DNA of 64,000 nt from Melioribacteraceae bacterium (GTDB lineage Bacteria; Bacteroidota; Ignavibacteria; Ignavibacteriales; Melioribacteraceae), in contig JAIPBD010000003.1 of NCBI GenBank assembly GCA_021739765.1, forward strand, positions 124,001-188,000, given 5' to 3'. Positions 1 through 10,018 of the stretch are shown here, piece after piece (the stretch's first letter is position 1; every line of letters begins with the position of its first letter). The translations under genes were made by a program, and so were the position numbers. Below the pieces are notes generated by a model. The model searched no databases and was not told the DNA's origin. It saw only the letters and a program-made list of their open reading frames with translations.

Positions 1-370
1 AAACATAGTAAGCCGATATTTCAACAGGAATTAGCACAAATCCATCAGTAGTTTTTACGGGAATTACCCCAATCGGAGAACCGAGATAGACGCTTTCGAA
101 TTCGGAAGTTTTTTTCATGTACCCGGATCTTACTCCAACAAAAAGCGGATCCAGCAATTTATATCTGAATTCAAAAACATAACTGAACATATCTTCGAGT
201 GGAGAGAATTGGTTTCGAAGAATCTGATCACTTGAGTTTGGATATAGGAAAAGTTTTGCTGTGGTTGTATAACTGTAGCTTGCAGAAATGCTGTAATTTT
301 TTCCGTTAAATTGTCCGTAAGCGATATTAACCGAAAAAAGAAAAACGAATATTAAAAAATTTCTTTTCAT
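1..370 (-). CDS. Secreted protein of unknown function, N-terminal part only
   Basis: An open frame starts at ATG 370 and runs off the left edge of the window, giving about 123 residues. The first 19 residues are basic then hydrophobic (MKRNFLIFVF...) and end in AYG before Q, a good signal peptidase I site, so the product is exported. The visible mature part is rich in alternating aromatic and polar residues (for example YSISASYSYTTT, FSYVFEFRYKL), which suggests beta strands of an outer-membrane barrel or periplasmic beta protein. I do not recognise a family. Nothing can be said about its C-terminus or downstream partner genes. Confidence 0.7.
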   Translation of the reverse strand, partial: MKRNFLIFVFLFSVNIAYGQFNGKNYSISASYSYTTTAKLFLYPNSSDQILRNQFSPLEDMFSYVFEFRYKLLDPLFVGVRSGYMKKTSEFESVYLGSPIGVIPVKTTDGFVLIPVEISAYYV

Positions 371-421
371 GTGGAAAAGATAGAAATAAGATAAAACCTA
401 AGAAGTGTAAAAATATTTATA

Positions 422-450
422 TAAAAAAGGCTGCCTTAATAAGGCAGCCT
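422..450 (-). terminator. Rho-independent terminator of the PpiD-like gene
   Basis: A perfect 10-bp stem (AGGCTGCCTT, 428-437, with its complement at 441-450) closes a 3-base loop. Read on the minus strand it is followed by TTTTTTAT. It lies 7 bases beyond the stop codon of the minus-strand gene at 458, so it ends that transcript. Confidence 0.9.
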
Positions 451-457
451 GTTAAAA

Positions 458-2548
458 TCATCTGAAGAACTTGTGTCGATTATCAACAACATCAGCATCT
501 TCACGAATTGCTGTAAGCCAATCTCTAAAAGCTGTGGATTTTTTCTGTGCCAATAAAGTTTCTTTTAATGACTCTTTACGCAAGTTGTAATTATTCTCAT
601 CAAATTCAGTGCGTCTTGTAACTTTTATCAAATAACTTCCTCTGGTTCCTTTAATAGGTGGTGATACTTTATTCAATTCACCTTTAACCGAATATTGATT
701 AAAAGCATAGTCACGACCGATTCCCGTCACATTTCCGTTTGGTGTGTAATCGGAAGCAGCGGATACTTTCGCTTTAGAATAAATTTCCCGGGCTTTGCCA
801 AAATCATCGTCTGCGCCTAAACTTTCACTAATTTGTTGAGCGATAGCAAAAGTTTTATCAAGTTTCTTCTCATTCCGAACATTTATTTCAATTTGATTTT
901 TTACTTCTTCGAGTGGTTTGTAACCTTCTTCGGTAATATCAGATACCATCACAACGGCGTAACCGGCCGCAACGCGAAAAACTTCACTTATACTGCCAAC
1001 TGAGTTATCAAACGCGAATCTGATTGCTCCTTTGTTTGATCCGAGTCCGGGAATAGATTGTGCGTTCTCAGAAAATGAAGGAGTTTCGCTAATTTGAAAT
1101 TTCATCAGCTCCGCTTCTTTGGTAAAATCATTCTCCCCGGCTAAATACGCGAAGTCGGAAGCACGATTGTAAATCTTATCAACCGTTGTAGGCGAAGCGT
1201 TAATATTGTTAACAATTTTTTCCACAACAAATTTTTGATTGGATTTTCCGGTGACTTTAATAATGTGATAACCAAACCGTGTTTTAATTGGTTTTTGAAC
1301 TTCATCAATTTTACCATTAAAACTGGCATCTTCAAATTCTTTAACCATCGCGCCTTTTCCGAACCAGCCCAAATCTCCACCCTTGGGAGCGTTTGAAGGA
1401 TCTTCGGAATATTCTTTCGCGAGAGCGGCAAATGGTTCACCGGCAATTAATCGATCGTACAATCCATCAACAACTGTTTTCACCGAGTCATCATTTGTAC
1501 CAAGTCTGATTAATATATGCGAGGCACGGACAAATTCTTCATCACTTTTTATTTTATCAACCAATTTATAGAGCGTATAACTTTGGCCTGTAAGTAACGG
1601 TCCGATTAGATCATTTCGATTTGCGGCCATTAATTTGCTTACCGCATTTGCCGGCAAGCTGGAAATTGCTGTTGTATCTAAAGAATATGGTTCGTCGGAA
1701 TAAATTTCGACATAGGTTTTGAAAGTGCTTGTATCACCATCCAACTTTGTAACAATTGAATTGAGGTTGTTAACAATTCCAGTCGAATCGGAATTAGAAG
1801 GTTTCTTATTAAAAAGCACATACTTCAATTTTCTTTGCTCTTTAACTTCATAATCACTTTTGTGTTCGTTGTAATAATCTTCGATCTCAGATTCGGTAAC
1901 TTCGATAGTTGAGTCTTCAATCGAGCTGGATTCAACGGCGACAAACACTGAACTCATCTTAATATTCTTATCAATATAATCTTGTTTTACCTCGCTTTCG
2001 CTAACGGTAACAGTTGCATTAATTATGCTTTGAAGTTTTTCTTGAGTTTTCTGAGCTCGAATTTGCTCTTCAACTTGAATAAGAATGTCTTTGTTTTGTG
2101 GATCGAAAATCGCCGATTCATAAGCGGCTCGGTTAAAGTTGCCGGTAGAATCAATAAAATTGGATCTTAAATATTGTGGTGGATTATCTCCGAGTATAAC
2201 TTCGGTGATTTCTTCGTCGGTAACTTTAATTCCCAAATCATTTATTTTTTGAGCAACCAATGCCTGATCAACCATCAGATCCCAAACTTGATCTCTAAAT
2301 AAATCCATTTGAGATTCTTCAATCTCAGTTCCGTTTTGTTGCTCTTGTTGATTTTTAATATTTTCAACTGTGGCGGAAAATTCTTGATATGAAATATCTT
2401 TGCCGTTAATACTACCGACATTGTTAGACTGCGCACCAACAATATCTGCAACACGTGCATCAGACAACACCATAAACAGAACAAACAAACCACCAACCGA
2501 AATAATAAACCATGGAGCCAAACTCCTCATTTTGGCCATCATCGCCAT
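458..2548 (-). CDS. PpiD/SurA-like membrane-anchored peptidyl-prolyl isomerase
   Basis: Predicted periplasmic folding factor that assists proteins emerging from the Sec translocon. One membrane segment lies at about residues 12-29, with the rest of the 696 residues exported, the PpiD architecture. A SurA_N-like helical region (about 40-180) precedes a clear parvulin (PPIC) domain at about 340-435, recognised by [19 protein letters not shown] and the closing GYHIIKV. A second, degenerate repeat follows at about 450-670 ([18 protein letters not shown]). The start is supported by AGGAG about 9 bases upstream of the ATG; Met codons at 3, 4 and 7 are alternatives. It lies downstream of phoU on the same strand after a 122-bp gap, probably with its own promoter. 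Confidence 0.88.
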   Translation of the reverse strand: MAMMAKMRSLAPWFIISVGGLFVLFMVLSDARVADIVGAQSNNVGSINGKDISYQEFSATVENIKNQQEQQNGTEIEESQMDLFRDQVWDLMVDQALVAQKINDLGIKVTDEEITEVILGDNPPQYLRSNFIDSTGNFNRAAYESAIFDPQNKDILIQVEEQIRAQKTQEKLQSIINATVTVSESEVKQDYIDKNIKMSSVFVAVESSSIEDSTIEVTESEIEDYYNEHKSDYEVKEQRKLKYVLFNKKPSNSDSTGIVNNLNSIVTKLDGDTSTFKTYVEIYSDEPYSLDTTAISSLPANAVSKLMAANRNDLIGPLLTGQSYTLYKLVDKIKSDEEFVRASHILIRLGTNDDSVKTVVDGLYDRLIAGEPFAALAKEYSEDPSNAPKGGDLGWFGKGAMVKEFEDASFNGKIDEVQKPIKTRFGYHIIKVTGKSNQKFVVEKIVNNINASPTTVDKIYNRASDFAYLAGENDFTKEAELMKFQISETPSFSENAQSIPGLGSNKGAIRFAFDNSVGSISEVFRVAAGYAVVMVSDITEEGYKPLEEVKNQIEINVRNEKKLDKTFAIAQQISESLGADDDFGKAREIYSKAKVSAASDYTPNGNVTGIGRDYAFNQYSVKGELNKVSPPIKGTRGSYLIKVTRRTEFDENNYNLRKESLKETLLAQKKSTAFRDWLTAIREDADVVDNRHKFFR

Positions 2549-2611
2549 AACAGAATACTCCTAAAAATTGCTGTTTTAAAAAAGATTCAGATTTCTAATT
2601 TAGAGACGTAT

Positions 2612-2638
2612 CTCCTTAAATGCAATCAAATTAAGGAG
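2612..2638. repeat. Inverted repeat between phoU and the PpiD-like gene
   Basis: CTCCTTAA (2612-2619) and TTAAGGAG (2631-2638) form a perfect 8-bp inverted repeat with an 11-base spacer. No T-run follows on either strand, so a classical terminator is unlikely. It may be an operator, a processing hairpin or a chance match. Confidence 0.35.
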
Positions 2639-2670
2639 TTAGAAAAACTGAGGTATCCGGGAAATGCTTG

Positions 2671-3330
2671 TTAATCAAGTGTTTGATGTTTTAGTGATTG
2701 CGCCTTTACGATGAAGTATACCTCTTCGGAAATGTTTACCGCGTGGTTTCCAAGATGTTCCAATTCATTATAGATTGAATAAAAAATAAGTCCCGGGGCG
2801 ATATTACTTTTCTCAAATTCCATAAATTCTTTTATTAATTGAACTTCATTTTTTATTCGTTTATCCAACTGATTTTCCATTTCAAGAACATCGCGTGCAA
2901 TTTTATGATCATTGCCAATAAACGCGTCAATGGAGTACTTTATCATTTTTCTTGTATAATCGGCTACTTCCGGAAACCTTAAATTTTGATAAAAATCCGG
3001 AAGCGACGTCAATTCTGAGCAAAATTCGACAATTTTAACTGCGATATCACCAATACGTTCCAAATTACTATTTATCTTCAAAGCAGATGTTATTACCCTC
3101 AAATCCATAGCAACCGGTTGGTTAAGGGCAAATATTTTATGGCAGTTCCTCTCATTTTTTACATCGAGAGTATCCACAATTTTATCTGAGTTCTCAACCT
3201 CTTTCACCAATTCAAGATCCCAATTAACAACACAATTAATCGCATTATCCACTTGTTCATCAACAATGCTGGACATTTTGATTAACCGTCGTTTTAGTTT
3301 GTCGAGTTGTATATCAATCGGTCTTTCCAT
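2671..3330 (-). CDS. phoU: Phosphate transport system regulator PhoU
   Basis: PhoU links the Pst transporter to phosphate signalling, usually by contacting PstB and the PhoR kinase. The 219 residues match the family length and contain two PhoU three-helix repeats, with the metal-binding signature E/DxxxD-type segments seen as NSNLERIGDIAVKI (first repeat) and NELEHLGNHAVNI (second repeat). It is the last gene of pstSCAB-phoU, 8 bases after pstB, so it is co-transcribed. No phoB or phoR gene is present in this window, so the signalling partners must be encoded elsewhere. Confidence 0.95.
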   Translation of the reverse strand: MERPIDIQLDKLKRRLIKMSSIVDEQVDNAINCVVNWDLELVKEVENSDKIVDTLDVKNERNCHKIFALNQPVAMDLRVITSALKINSNLERIGDIAVKIVEFCSELTSLPDFYQNLRFPEVADYTRKMIKYSIDAFIGNDHKIARDVLEMENQLDKRIKNEVQLIKEFMEFEKSNIAPGLIFYSIYNELEHLGNHAVNISEEVYFIVKAQSLKHQTLD

Positions 3331-3338
3331 AAAAGCCT

Positions 3339-4094
3339 TTAACCAAACCTTCCTGTAATATAATCCTCTGTTTGTTTGTTAGAAGGATTCATAAATAATT
3401 TAGTTGTTTTATCAAATTCAACAAGCTGACCCATATAAAGAAACGCGGTAAAATCGCTTATTCTGGCCGCCTGCTGCATATTATGGGTGACAACAATGAT
3501 AGTATATTTCTTTTTTAACTCAAGTATAAGTTCCTCAATTTTCGCTGTTGAGATTGGGTCCAGCGCACTCGCGGGTTCATCCATCAGCAAAATGTCCGGT
3601 TCAACCGTTAATGCCCTTGCGATGCATAAACGTTGTTGCTGACCCAAGGAAAGATTCAAAGCGTTTTCATGTAATCTATCTTTAATTTCATTCCAGATTG
3701 CCGCTTGCTCGCAAACGTGTTCGATTATATCATCAACATCTTCATTGTCATCAATTCCGTGTATTTTAGAGGCAAATGCCAGATTTTCATATACGGTTTT
3801 GGGAAAAAGATTTGCCTTTTGGAAAACCATTCCAACCAACCTGCGCAGATTAACAACGTCAATATCCGGTTCGTTTATATCTATATCGTCAATTATTACT
3901 TTCCCTTTTAATCGATATCCGTGAATCAACTCGTTCATTCGATTTAATGTTCGAAGAAAACTTGTTTTACCACAGCCGGATGGTCCTATAATTGATGTAA
4001 CCCGATTCTCGGGAATTTGAATCGAGACATTATTTAATGCCTGTATGTAATTGAAAAACACACTCAGATTTTCAATTTTAATTTTTGTTCTCAT
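3339..4094 (-). CDS. pstB: Phosphate ABC transporter ATP-binding protein PstB
   Basis: Cytoplasmic ATPase of the high-affinity phosphate importer. The 251 residues carry a Walker A motif GPSGCGKT (37-44), the ABC signature as LSLGQQQRL (about 150), Walker B ILLMDEPASALDP and the switch histidine in VVTHNMQQAARI, all intact. Length is typical. It sits 5 bases after pstA and 8 bases before phoU in the operon. Confidence 0.97.
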   Translation of the reverse strand: MRTKIKIENLSVFFNYIQALNNVSIQIPENRVTSIIGPSGCGKTSFLRTLNRMNELIHGYRLKGKVIIDDIDINEPDIDVVNLRRLVGMVFQKANLFPKTVYENLAFASKIHGIDDNEDVDDIIEHVCEQAAIWNEIKDRLHENALNLSLGQQQRLCIARALTVEPDILLMDEPASALDPISTAKIEELILELKKKYTIIVVTHNMQQAARISDFTAFLYMGQLVEFDKTTKLFMNPSNKQTEDYITGRFG

Positions 4095-4099
4095 TTTCC

Positions 4100-5080
4100 C
4101 TAATTAACTTCCTTTAGAATTTTCCTGAATTTATAACGATAAACAATCGCTGTAGCATTTAATAAAACAGTCGTGAAAATTAATACAAGCGCGGTACCAT
4201 ATTGTAAAGGACGAGTTAAAGTTGGATTCGCGGATTGGGTTGCCATTATAAAAATATGATATGAAAGATACATAAACTGTTCGGTTGGATTTATCATCGG
4301 AATGGAAAACAAACCCAAATCGATATAACCGATTGGAAGATTGGGGAGGAAAAACGCGCATCCCAGAAAAAGAATCGGAGCTGTTTCTCCCGCACCTCGG
4401 CTTAAGGCGAGAATTACGCCGGTCAGTATTCCCGGTTTTGCCTGAGGCAAAATAACTTCACGGATCGTTTCCCATCTGCCTGCTCCCAACCCAAATGCCG
4501 CAGCCCGTTGGCTTTGAGGCACAGAATTCAGAGCTTCTGTAGTACTTACGATAATTGTCGGAAGGACTAAAACCGCCAAAGTCGCCGATGCCCAAAGCAT
4601 AGCCGGTTTACCGAATAATAGTCCGGTTTGAAGTATTTCATCCAAATTTTGACCTATCAGTAAAACAAAAAATCCGAATCCAAACAATCCAAAAACAATT
4701 GAAGGTACGGCGGCAAGGTTATTTACCGAAATCCGTATAATCTTTTTTAAAACCCCGTCATGGGCAAACTCATTTAAATAAATGGCTGAAAACACACCTA
4801 TTGGAACGGCGAAAAGCATCATTAAAACAGCGATAAGTATTGTTCCAAAAATTGCGGGTCCAATTCCTCCCTCCGTCATGTTATTCCTCGGCGCAGAGGT
4901 TAAAAACTCCCAGCTTATTACTTCCACTCCTTCGTAAAATATTTTCCCAAGGATATAGAACAAAACCAAGAATGTGATTGCCGTAAAAATTCCGATAAAA
5001 ATGAGAGGAATGTTGTATTCGGTTTTCCAAATTCGTTTTTCTGTTTTAAGATTTTGATATGTAATTTTCCGCTGAGCCAT
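4100..5080 (-). CDS. pstA: Phosphate ABC transporter permease PstA
   Basis: One of two membrane subunits forming the phosphate channel with PstC. It is about 326 residues with roughly six hydrophobic segments and the permease EAA-type loop AAAFGLGAGRWETIREVILPQAKPG. I place the start at ATG 5080, whose sequence overlaps the pstC stop (TGATG), rather than at the TTG one codon upstream; this is classical translational coupling. The N-terminal cytoplasmic stretch is followed by a first membrane helix at about residues 27-49. Confidence 0.95.
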   Translation of the reverse strand: MAQRKITYQNLKTEKRIWKTEYNIPLIFIGIFTAITFLVLFYILGKIFYEGVEVISWEFLTSAPRNNMTEGGIGPAIFGTILIAVLMMLFAVPIGVFSAIYLNEFAHDGVLKKIIRISVNNLAAVPSIVFGLFGFGFFVLLIGQNLDEILQTGLLFGKPAMLWASATLAVLVLPTIIVSTTEALNSVPQSQRAAAFGLGAGRWETIREVILPQAKPGILTGVILALSRGAGETAPILFLGCAFFLPNLPIGYIDLGLFSIPMINPTEQFMYLSYHIFIMATQSANPTLTRPLQYGTALVLIFTTVLLNATAIVYRYKFRKILKEVN

Positions 5081-6045
5081 CAATAATCCATATTTCGTCT
5101 TTTCTTCGATAAAATCAACTCAGCCGTTAAATTGATCACAAAACTGAAAAGAAAGAGAACTATTCCAATAAAAAACAAAGCGTAATAATGTGGTGATTCT
5201 TGGGAAACCTCACCTAATTCCGCGGCTATTGTCGCGGTCATTGTTTTTACACTTTTAAACACATCCAATGTAAATTCGGGGGCGGAGCCGGATGCCATCA
5301 GCACAATCATAGTTTCGCCCATTGCTCTGCCAAATCCCAAAATAATGCTCGCGGAAATTCCGCTAAATGCCGCGGGAATTAAAACATTTCTAATTGCCTG
5401 CCACTTATTCGCGCCTAATGCATAAGCCGCCATTCTGATATCTCCCGATACAGACCGAAGCGCGTCTTCCGTTAATGAGGCAATAACGGGAATAATTATT
5501 AATGAAATTCCTAAGGATGCGATAAATGCGTTCAATCGGAAAACATAACCGAATATCTCTTGGAAAAATGTCGCTCCGGCAACCAACATAAAAAATCCGA
5601 TAATTACCGTCGGGATTCCCGCAAAAAGTTCAATTATAGGTTTAAGTACTTCTCGAAAACGGCTTGACGCAATTTCGGAAATATATACTCCTGTACAAAC
5701 ACCCAGTAGTGTGGAAATAATTGTTGCCGGGAAAGCTGTTAAAAACGTACCGAGAATTAGGGGCAGAATACTGTATTTTGGCTCATCCGAAGTGGGCTGC
5801 CAGGCTTTTTCTGTTACAACGGTACCGTCCTGACTCACAAAATCTTCGCTTAAATATCTATCGAGTCCGATTTTTGAAAAACCGGCAGAACTTTCGTAAA
5901 GCAAAAATCCGAATATCAGCAGCACTAAAATCAGCGCCGCCATACCATTTGTAAAGAAAAAGAAACGGATTAACTTATCACGCATTTGGTGAGCTTGGGA
6001 AATTTTCTGTGAGTATGGCGATTTATATTTTTTCTTGTTTACCAT
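5080..6045 (-). CDS. pstC: Phosphate ABC transporter permease PstC
   Basis: Second channel subunit of the Pst importer, 321 residues. About six membrane segments are visible, and the EAA loop appears as MAAYALGANKWQAIRNVLIPAAFSG. A periplasmic loop of about 40 residues follows the first helix. It is translationally coupled to pstA downstream and begins 5 bases after pstS ends. The family match is strong and no defect is visible. Confidence 0.95.
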   Translation of the reverse strand: MVNKKKYKSPYSQKISQAHQMRDKLIRFFFFTNGMAALILVLLIFGFLLYESSAGFSKIGLDRYLSEDFVSQDGTVVTEKAWQPTSDEPKYSILPLILGTFLTAFPATIISTLLGVCTGVYISEIASSRFREVLKPIIELFAGIPTVIIGFFMLVAGATFFQEIFGYVFRLNAFIASLGISLIIIPVIASLTEDALRSVSGDIRMAAYALGANKWQAIRNVLIPAAFSGISASIILGFGRAMGETMIVLMASGSAPEFTLDVFKSVKTMTATIAAELGEVSQESPHYYALFFIGIVLFLFSFVINLTAELILSKKRRNMDY

Positions 6046-6050
6046 TGAAA

Positions 6051-6950
6051 TTAAAAAGTCTCCGGAAGCGGGATATACTCCATATTTCTTACAATATCCT
6101 GACCCTCTTTGGAAACGATATAATTTAGGAAGTCTTGTACGTCAAGATCCGGTTCACCGTTTGTATAACAATAAAGATATCTTGTTAGCGGATATTTTCC
6201 ATTCCATATAATTGAGTAATTCACCCCGTTTTCATTTAAGGGTGAGTAGGCGTTTACAGAATTATCGTTTTTAATAAATAAAATCTTCAAATCCGACCGA
6301 AGTGAAAAATAGCCGACACCTCCAAAACCAATTCCATTCGGATCATTAGAAACCGCTTCACCTAAGGATGACGTTCCCTGTAAAGCCTGCATCGAGCTTG
6401 TGAAATCTAAGGAGCGTCCGCCTTCCTTCTTGCCGAGAACCACTTGTTTGAATAATTCATACGTTCCGCTGCTATTTTCACGTCCGTACAATAAAATTTT
6501 TGAATCCGCGCCGCCAAAATCTTTCCAGTTAGTAATCTTCCCGCTAAAAATGTTTTTTAAATCTTCGATGGAAAGTGTGTCAATTATATTTTCCGGATTC
6601 ACAATCAATGCAATTCCATCCATTGCGACTGAGGTTTGCTTCGGCATTATACCCAGTTTAATTGCTTTTTCTATTTCATTCCCTTTTAATTCACGGGAAA
6701 TATTCGCGATGTCGGCGGTTCCATTAAGCAGCGAAGCTATTCCTGTACCGGAACCCCCTCCCGTAACATGAATGGATATATCAGGTCTAATTTTCATGTA
6801 TTCTTCAGCCCACCGCTGGGTTAGATTAACCATAGTATCAGAACCACGTATCGTAATAATTCTTTTAGAAATTAGATTTTCTTTATTGCAGCCAAATAAG
6901 AAAATGATCCCCAAAAAGGAAATTTGAATAATTTTATTCACTTTTATCAT
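6051..6950 (-). CDS. pstS: Phosphate-binding lipoprotein PstS
   Basis: Periplasmic receptor that delivers phosphate to PstCA. The signal peptide ends in the lipobox LFGC (Cys about 21), so it is a membrane-anchored lipoprotein. Phosphate-binding signatures are present: RGSDTMVNL near the N-terminus, then TGGGSGTGIASLLNGTADIA and GRENSSGTYELF. It is the first gene of the pst operon. The 182-bp gap to the divergent gene at 7133 must hold both promoters; I could not identify a confident Pho box there. Confidence 0.95.
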   Translation of the reverse strand: MIKVNKIIQISFLGIIFLFGCNKENLISKRIITIRGSDTMVNLTQRWAEEYMKIRPDISIHVTGGGSGTGIASLLNGTADIANISRELKGNEIEKAIKLGIMPKQTSVAMDGIALIVNPENIIDTLSIEDLKNIFSGKITNWKDFGGADSKILLYGRENSSGTYELFKQVVLGKKEGGRSLDFTSSMQALQGTSSLGEAVSNDPNGIGFGGVGYFSLRSDLKILFIKNDNSVNAYSPLNENGVNYSIIWNGKYPLTRYLYCYTNGEPDLDVQDFLNYIVSKEGQDIVRNMEYIPLPETF

Positions 6951-7132
6951 AAGTTTTCATGCAAAATAATAATAAACATTTTCTGAAATCCCGGTATTTT
7001 AAGCAATTCCCCCAAATGTGCGTGCTTTGCAAAATTGCGTTCGGAGAAAATCCCCGATTTAATTTGCAACTAATTTTGAACCTGTTTAACTTTAGCGCCA
7101 GTCAATATCAATAATTAAATTGCAATTCTAAC

Positions 7133-7345
7133 ATGCCTTCATTTTTTAATACTTGGTTGCCGTACATATATTTGTATGGTGTTGGTGGAATTTTCTTTCT
7201 CATGGGAATGGTAATTATTCGCAAAAGCGGAGCCATCAATATGAAGAAAAAGACTCACCGTTATTGGAATAAAGTCTTAATCTTCGGCTTTTTTTATTTT
7301 GTAGCACTTCACGCCTTTTTTACAATCGCAGCACTTTATTGGTAG
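7133..7345 (+). CDS. Small two-helix membrane protein upstream of the symporter
   Basis: A 70-residue protein with two hydrophobic segments (about 8-27 and 47-69) separated by a basic loop (MKKKTHRYWNK). It ends 3 bases before the start of the sodium:solute symporter at 7349, so the two are certainly co-transcribed. I do not recognise a named family. The linkage suggests a small accessory subunit or assembly factor of that transporter, as exists for some secondary transporters, but this is inference from position alone. Confidence 0.75.
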   Translation: MPSFFNTWLPYIYLYGVGGIFFLMGMVIIRKSGAINMKKKTHRYWNKVLIFGFFYFVALHAFFTIAALYW

Positions 7346-7348
7346 ATT

Positions 7349-9493
7349 ATGGAAACTCACTCTAAGGGATTTGAAACATTTCACAATATAGGATCATCTA
7401 CAGATTGGATAGTGATGGTCGTTTACTTTGCGGTAATAATGTTGTTCGGAAGTTATTTCGGCAGATACAATAGAAACACAAAAGACTTCTTTTTTGGTGG
7501 AAGAAGATTCGCTTGGTGGCTAATCGCATTTTCGATAGTCGCAACCGGAGTCGGAAGCCACAGTTTTGTTAAGTATGCTGCCAAAGGATTTGAACACGGT
7601 TTTTCTTCAACGATGACTTACATAAATGATTGGTTTTTTGTTCCATTCTTTCTTTTTGGATGGCTACCGATTATCGTTTATACAAAAATTCGATCTATTC
7701 CGGAGTATTTCGAGAAACGATTTAGCCCCTCCGCCAGATTTCTCGCAACGATTTTACTTCTGTTTTATATGATCGGATACATCGGTATCGGATTTCTTAC
7801 ATTAGGGAAAGCCGTACTTCCTCTTTTGCCCGAATCTTTCGATATGCTCGGAATGAATTTCCAGATCACACTTATGGGCGCGGTAATTGTAATAGCTGTT
7901 ATCACCGGAATTTACATCACTTTCGGAGGTCAGACCGCGGTAATTTTTACTGATTTATTGCAAGGATTTATTCTACTATTCGCCGGAATGTTGCTTTTCT
8001 TTTTAGGTATTTCTTATGTGGGCGGATTCGATACTTTCTGGAATATTCTTCCGACCGAATGGAAACTGCCTCTGGCACATTTTAACGATCCCTCCAGTTT
8101 TAACTTCGTCGGAATATTTTGGCAGGACGGAGTTGCAGGCTCTATTGGCTTTCTCTTCATGAATATGGGTTTGATTATGCGATTCATGGCGACAAAATCC
8201 GTAAATGAAGGTCGAAAAGCAGCCACATTCAATATTCTGTTTATGTTGCCCATATCAGCAATCGTTGTGGGAAACGCAGGATGGATTGGCAAGGCGCTTT
8301 CACTTCAATCACCTGATCTCGTTGCCCCAAATACTTCACCCGACCAAATTTTTGTGGTCGTCGCGAATATAGTTTCTACACCGGGAGTTTTTGGTTTTAT
8401 AATGGCCGCGCTTACTGCGGCATTGATGTCAACCGTGGACACTTTAATTAATGCCACAGCAGCAATTTATATTAACGATGTTTACCGTCCGGCAAAAAAG
8501 TGGTTAAAATCGAAGATTAAATCTGAGAAAGAAACCGATAAGGATGAATTGGCCGCTGCGCGATATTCATCGGTTGCGATAACCGTTTTAGGTGTATTAT
8601 CCGTTTTGGCGTTTAAAAGTTTCCCTACAGTCTATGAAGCTCACGGATTTTTCCATTCAACTTTGACTCCGCCTTTGGTTGTTGCGATTTTTCTTGGAAT
8701 TTTTTGGAGAAAATTTACTGCGGCGGCTGTAATTGCTACTTTTGTAGGTGGCGTAGCTTTAATGATTTTGGGTGCCAGTTACCCCGGTTTGTTAATTGCT
8801 CCTTTTGATCATGGAATCGCGATGGATTCGGCACATCCTTATTCATACATCCGAGCCCTTTATAATCTATTTGTATGTATCGGTGTTGGAATTATTGTTA
8901 CAATATTATCGCCCTCTTTGATAAACCTCAGCAAGAAATTTAAGGATAGTCAATCCGGCAATAATTTGATGATCGCGTTCATTGTTGCATCGGTGATAAT
9001 ATTTTTCATGATGATTTTTAGTAAAGTTATTCTGGGTACAGAGCCCTCAACGGCGATTGTTTTGTTCTTCTTATTCCTCGCTCTTCTAATGTCCTATCTT
9101 GTTGCGCTCACAACCACATACTTTGTTGAATATGATTCTGACGATAATATTGATGGTCTGACGGTCTGGTCAATTGATAAAGCGAAAGAACTTTTCAAAG
9201 GCTCGAAAGTTAATGATGACGAAGGCGAGATGATTTTGGTAAACTGGGAAATATCAGACCACGAAGATGATTTCGTGAGATTCTCAAAATCAGATATGGA
9301 CAAAATGGCGGCAAAAGTCGGTGATCTGGTATATTTATGCGATAAACGAAAATATCTCGGAGGATTGAAATCAATTCACTCCACATTGGGCGAGCCACAT
9401 GATAAGGATGGAATTGTTCAAATTAATTTAGATCAAAAAGAAAGTGGTCAATTTGTAGAGAATCGAATTCTGACCGCCGAAAAGGAAATGTAA
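7349..9493 (+). CDS. Sodium:solute symporter (SSS family) with a C-terminal soluble extension
   Basis: Predicted Na+-coupled uptake transporter of the SSS/SSSF fold. Typical features are the N-terminal helix, then GGRRFAWWLIAFSIVATGVG, IPEYFEKRF, and the sodium-site helix ALTAALMSTVDTLINATAAIY with the characteristic S-T-D. About 13-14 membrane segments fit the family. At 714 residues it is longer than most SSS members (about 500-600). After the last helices (about residue 595) there is a soluble, charged tail of about 115 residues whose role is unknown. The substrate cannot be read from sequence. Its stop is 2 bases from the convergent coaD stop. Confidence 0.88.
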   Translation: METHSKGFETFHNIGSSTDWIVMVVYFAVIMLFGSYFGRYNRNTKDFFFGGRRFAWWLIAFSIVATGVGSHSFVKYAAKGFEHGFSSTMTYINDWFFVPFFLFGWLPIIVYTKIRSIPEYFEKRFSPSARFLATILLLFYMIGYIGIGFLTLGKAVLPLLPESFDMLGMNFQITLMGAVIVIAVITGIYITFGGQTAVIFTDLLQGFILLFAGMLLFFLGISYVGGFDTFWNILPTEWKLPLAHFNDPSSFNFVGIFWQDGVAGSIGFLFMNMGLIMRFMATKSVNEGRKAATFNILFMLPISAIVVGNAGWIGKALSLQSPDLVAPNTSPDQIFVVVANIVSTPGVFGFIMAALTAALMSTVDTLINATAAIYINDVYRPAKKWLKSKIKSEKETDKDELAAARYSSVAITVLGVLSVLAFKSFPTVYEAHGFFHSTLTPPLVVAIFLGIFWRKFTAAAVIATFVGGVALMILGASYPGLLIAPFDHGIAMDSAHPYSYIRALYNLFVCIGVGIIVTILSPSLINLSKKFKDSQSGNNLMIAFIVASVIIFFMMIFSKVILGTEPSTAIVLFFLFLALLMSYLVALTTTYFVEYDSDDNIDGLTVWSIDKAKELFKGSKVNDDEGEMILVNWEISDHEDDFVRFSKSDMDKMAAKVGDLVYLCDKRKYLGGLKSIHSTLGEPHDKDGIVQINLDQKESGQFVENRILTAEKEM

Positions 9494-9494
9494 T

Positions 9495-9977
9495 TTATTT
9501 TTTGGCTGATTTTTCTTTCAATTTTTGAATTACGATTGGTGGAACGAAATCCGAATACTCAGCTTCAAATTGCGCAAGATTTCGGATAATCGTAGAATTT
9601 AGATAGGTGTATTTTTCATGCGGCATAAGGAAAATTGTCGTTAACTCATCGGAAAGTTTACGATTCATTAACGCCATTTGAAATTCGTACTCAAAATCGC
9701 TTATAGCCCTCAAACCTCTTATAATTCCTATCGCTCCCACCTCTTTTGCGTGCTCAACGACAAGTCCGTCGAAAGAATCGATAATTACATTCGGTTTGTT
9801 TTTCATGCTTTCGTGCAACATTTCAAGTCGTTCATCAACGGTAAACAGCGGTTTCTTTGAGGGATTTTTTGCGACCGTAACTATAACTTCATCAAATAAT
9901 GTCGAGGCTCTTTCAACAATATCTATATGCCCATTTGTGACCGGATCGAATGTTCCCGGATAAATTACCTTCTTCAT
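9495..9977 (-). CDS. coaD: Pantetheine-phosphate adenylyltransferase
   Basis: Transfers AMP from ATP to 4'-phosphopantetheine, giving dephospho-CoA, the penultimate step of CoA synthesis. The 160-residue length is typical. The nucleotidyltransferase signature YPGTFDPVTNGHIDI includes the T/HxGH motif (TNGH, 14-17), and IIRGLRAISDFEYEFQMALMNRKL is the conserved substrate-binding region. It lies downstream of rsmD on the same strand; the coaD-rsmD pairing is common in bacteria. Confidence 0.97.
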   Translation of the reverse strand: MKKVIYPGTFDPVTNGHIDIVERASTLFDEVIVTVAKNPSKKPLFTVDERLEMLHESMKNKPNVIIDSFDGLVVEHAKEVGAIGIIRGLRAISDFEYEFQMALMNRKLSDELTTIFLMPHEKYTYLNSTIIRNLAQFEAEYSDFVPPIVIQKLKEKSAKK

Positions 9978-10018
9978 CTATTTTTCCGATAAAATTTTTT
10001 GATAACAGAAAAATTAAT

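Noticed and set aside
1141-1446. Open frames of about 60-120 codons antisense or shifted inside larger genes throughout the window, for example 1141-1446 inside the PpiD-like gene
   Set aside because: They lie wholly inside well-supported genes, have no RBS or recognisable domain, and show the biased composition expected of shadow frames.
6951-7132. Pho box upstream of pstS
   Set aside because: I looked for paired direct repeats of the PhoB type and found none convincing.
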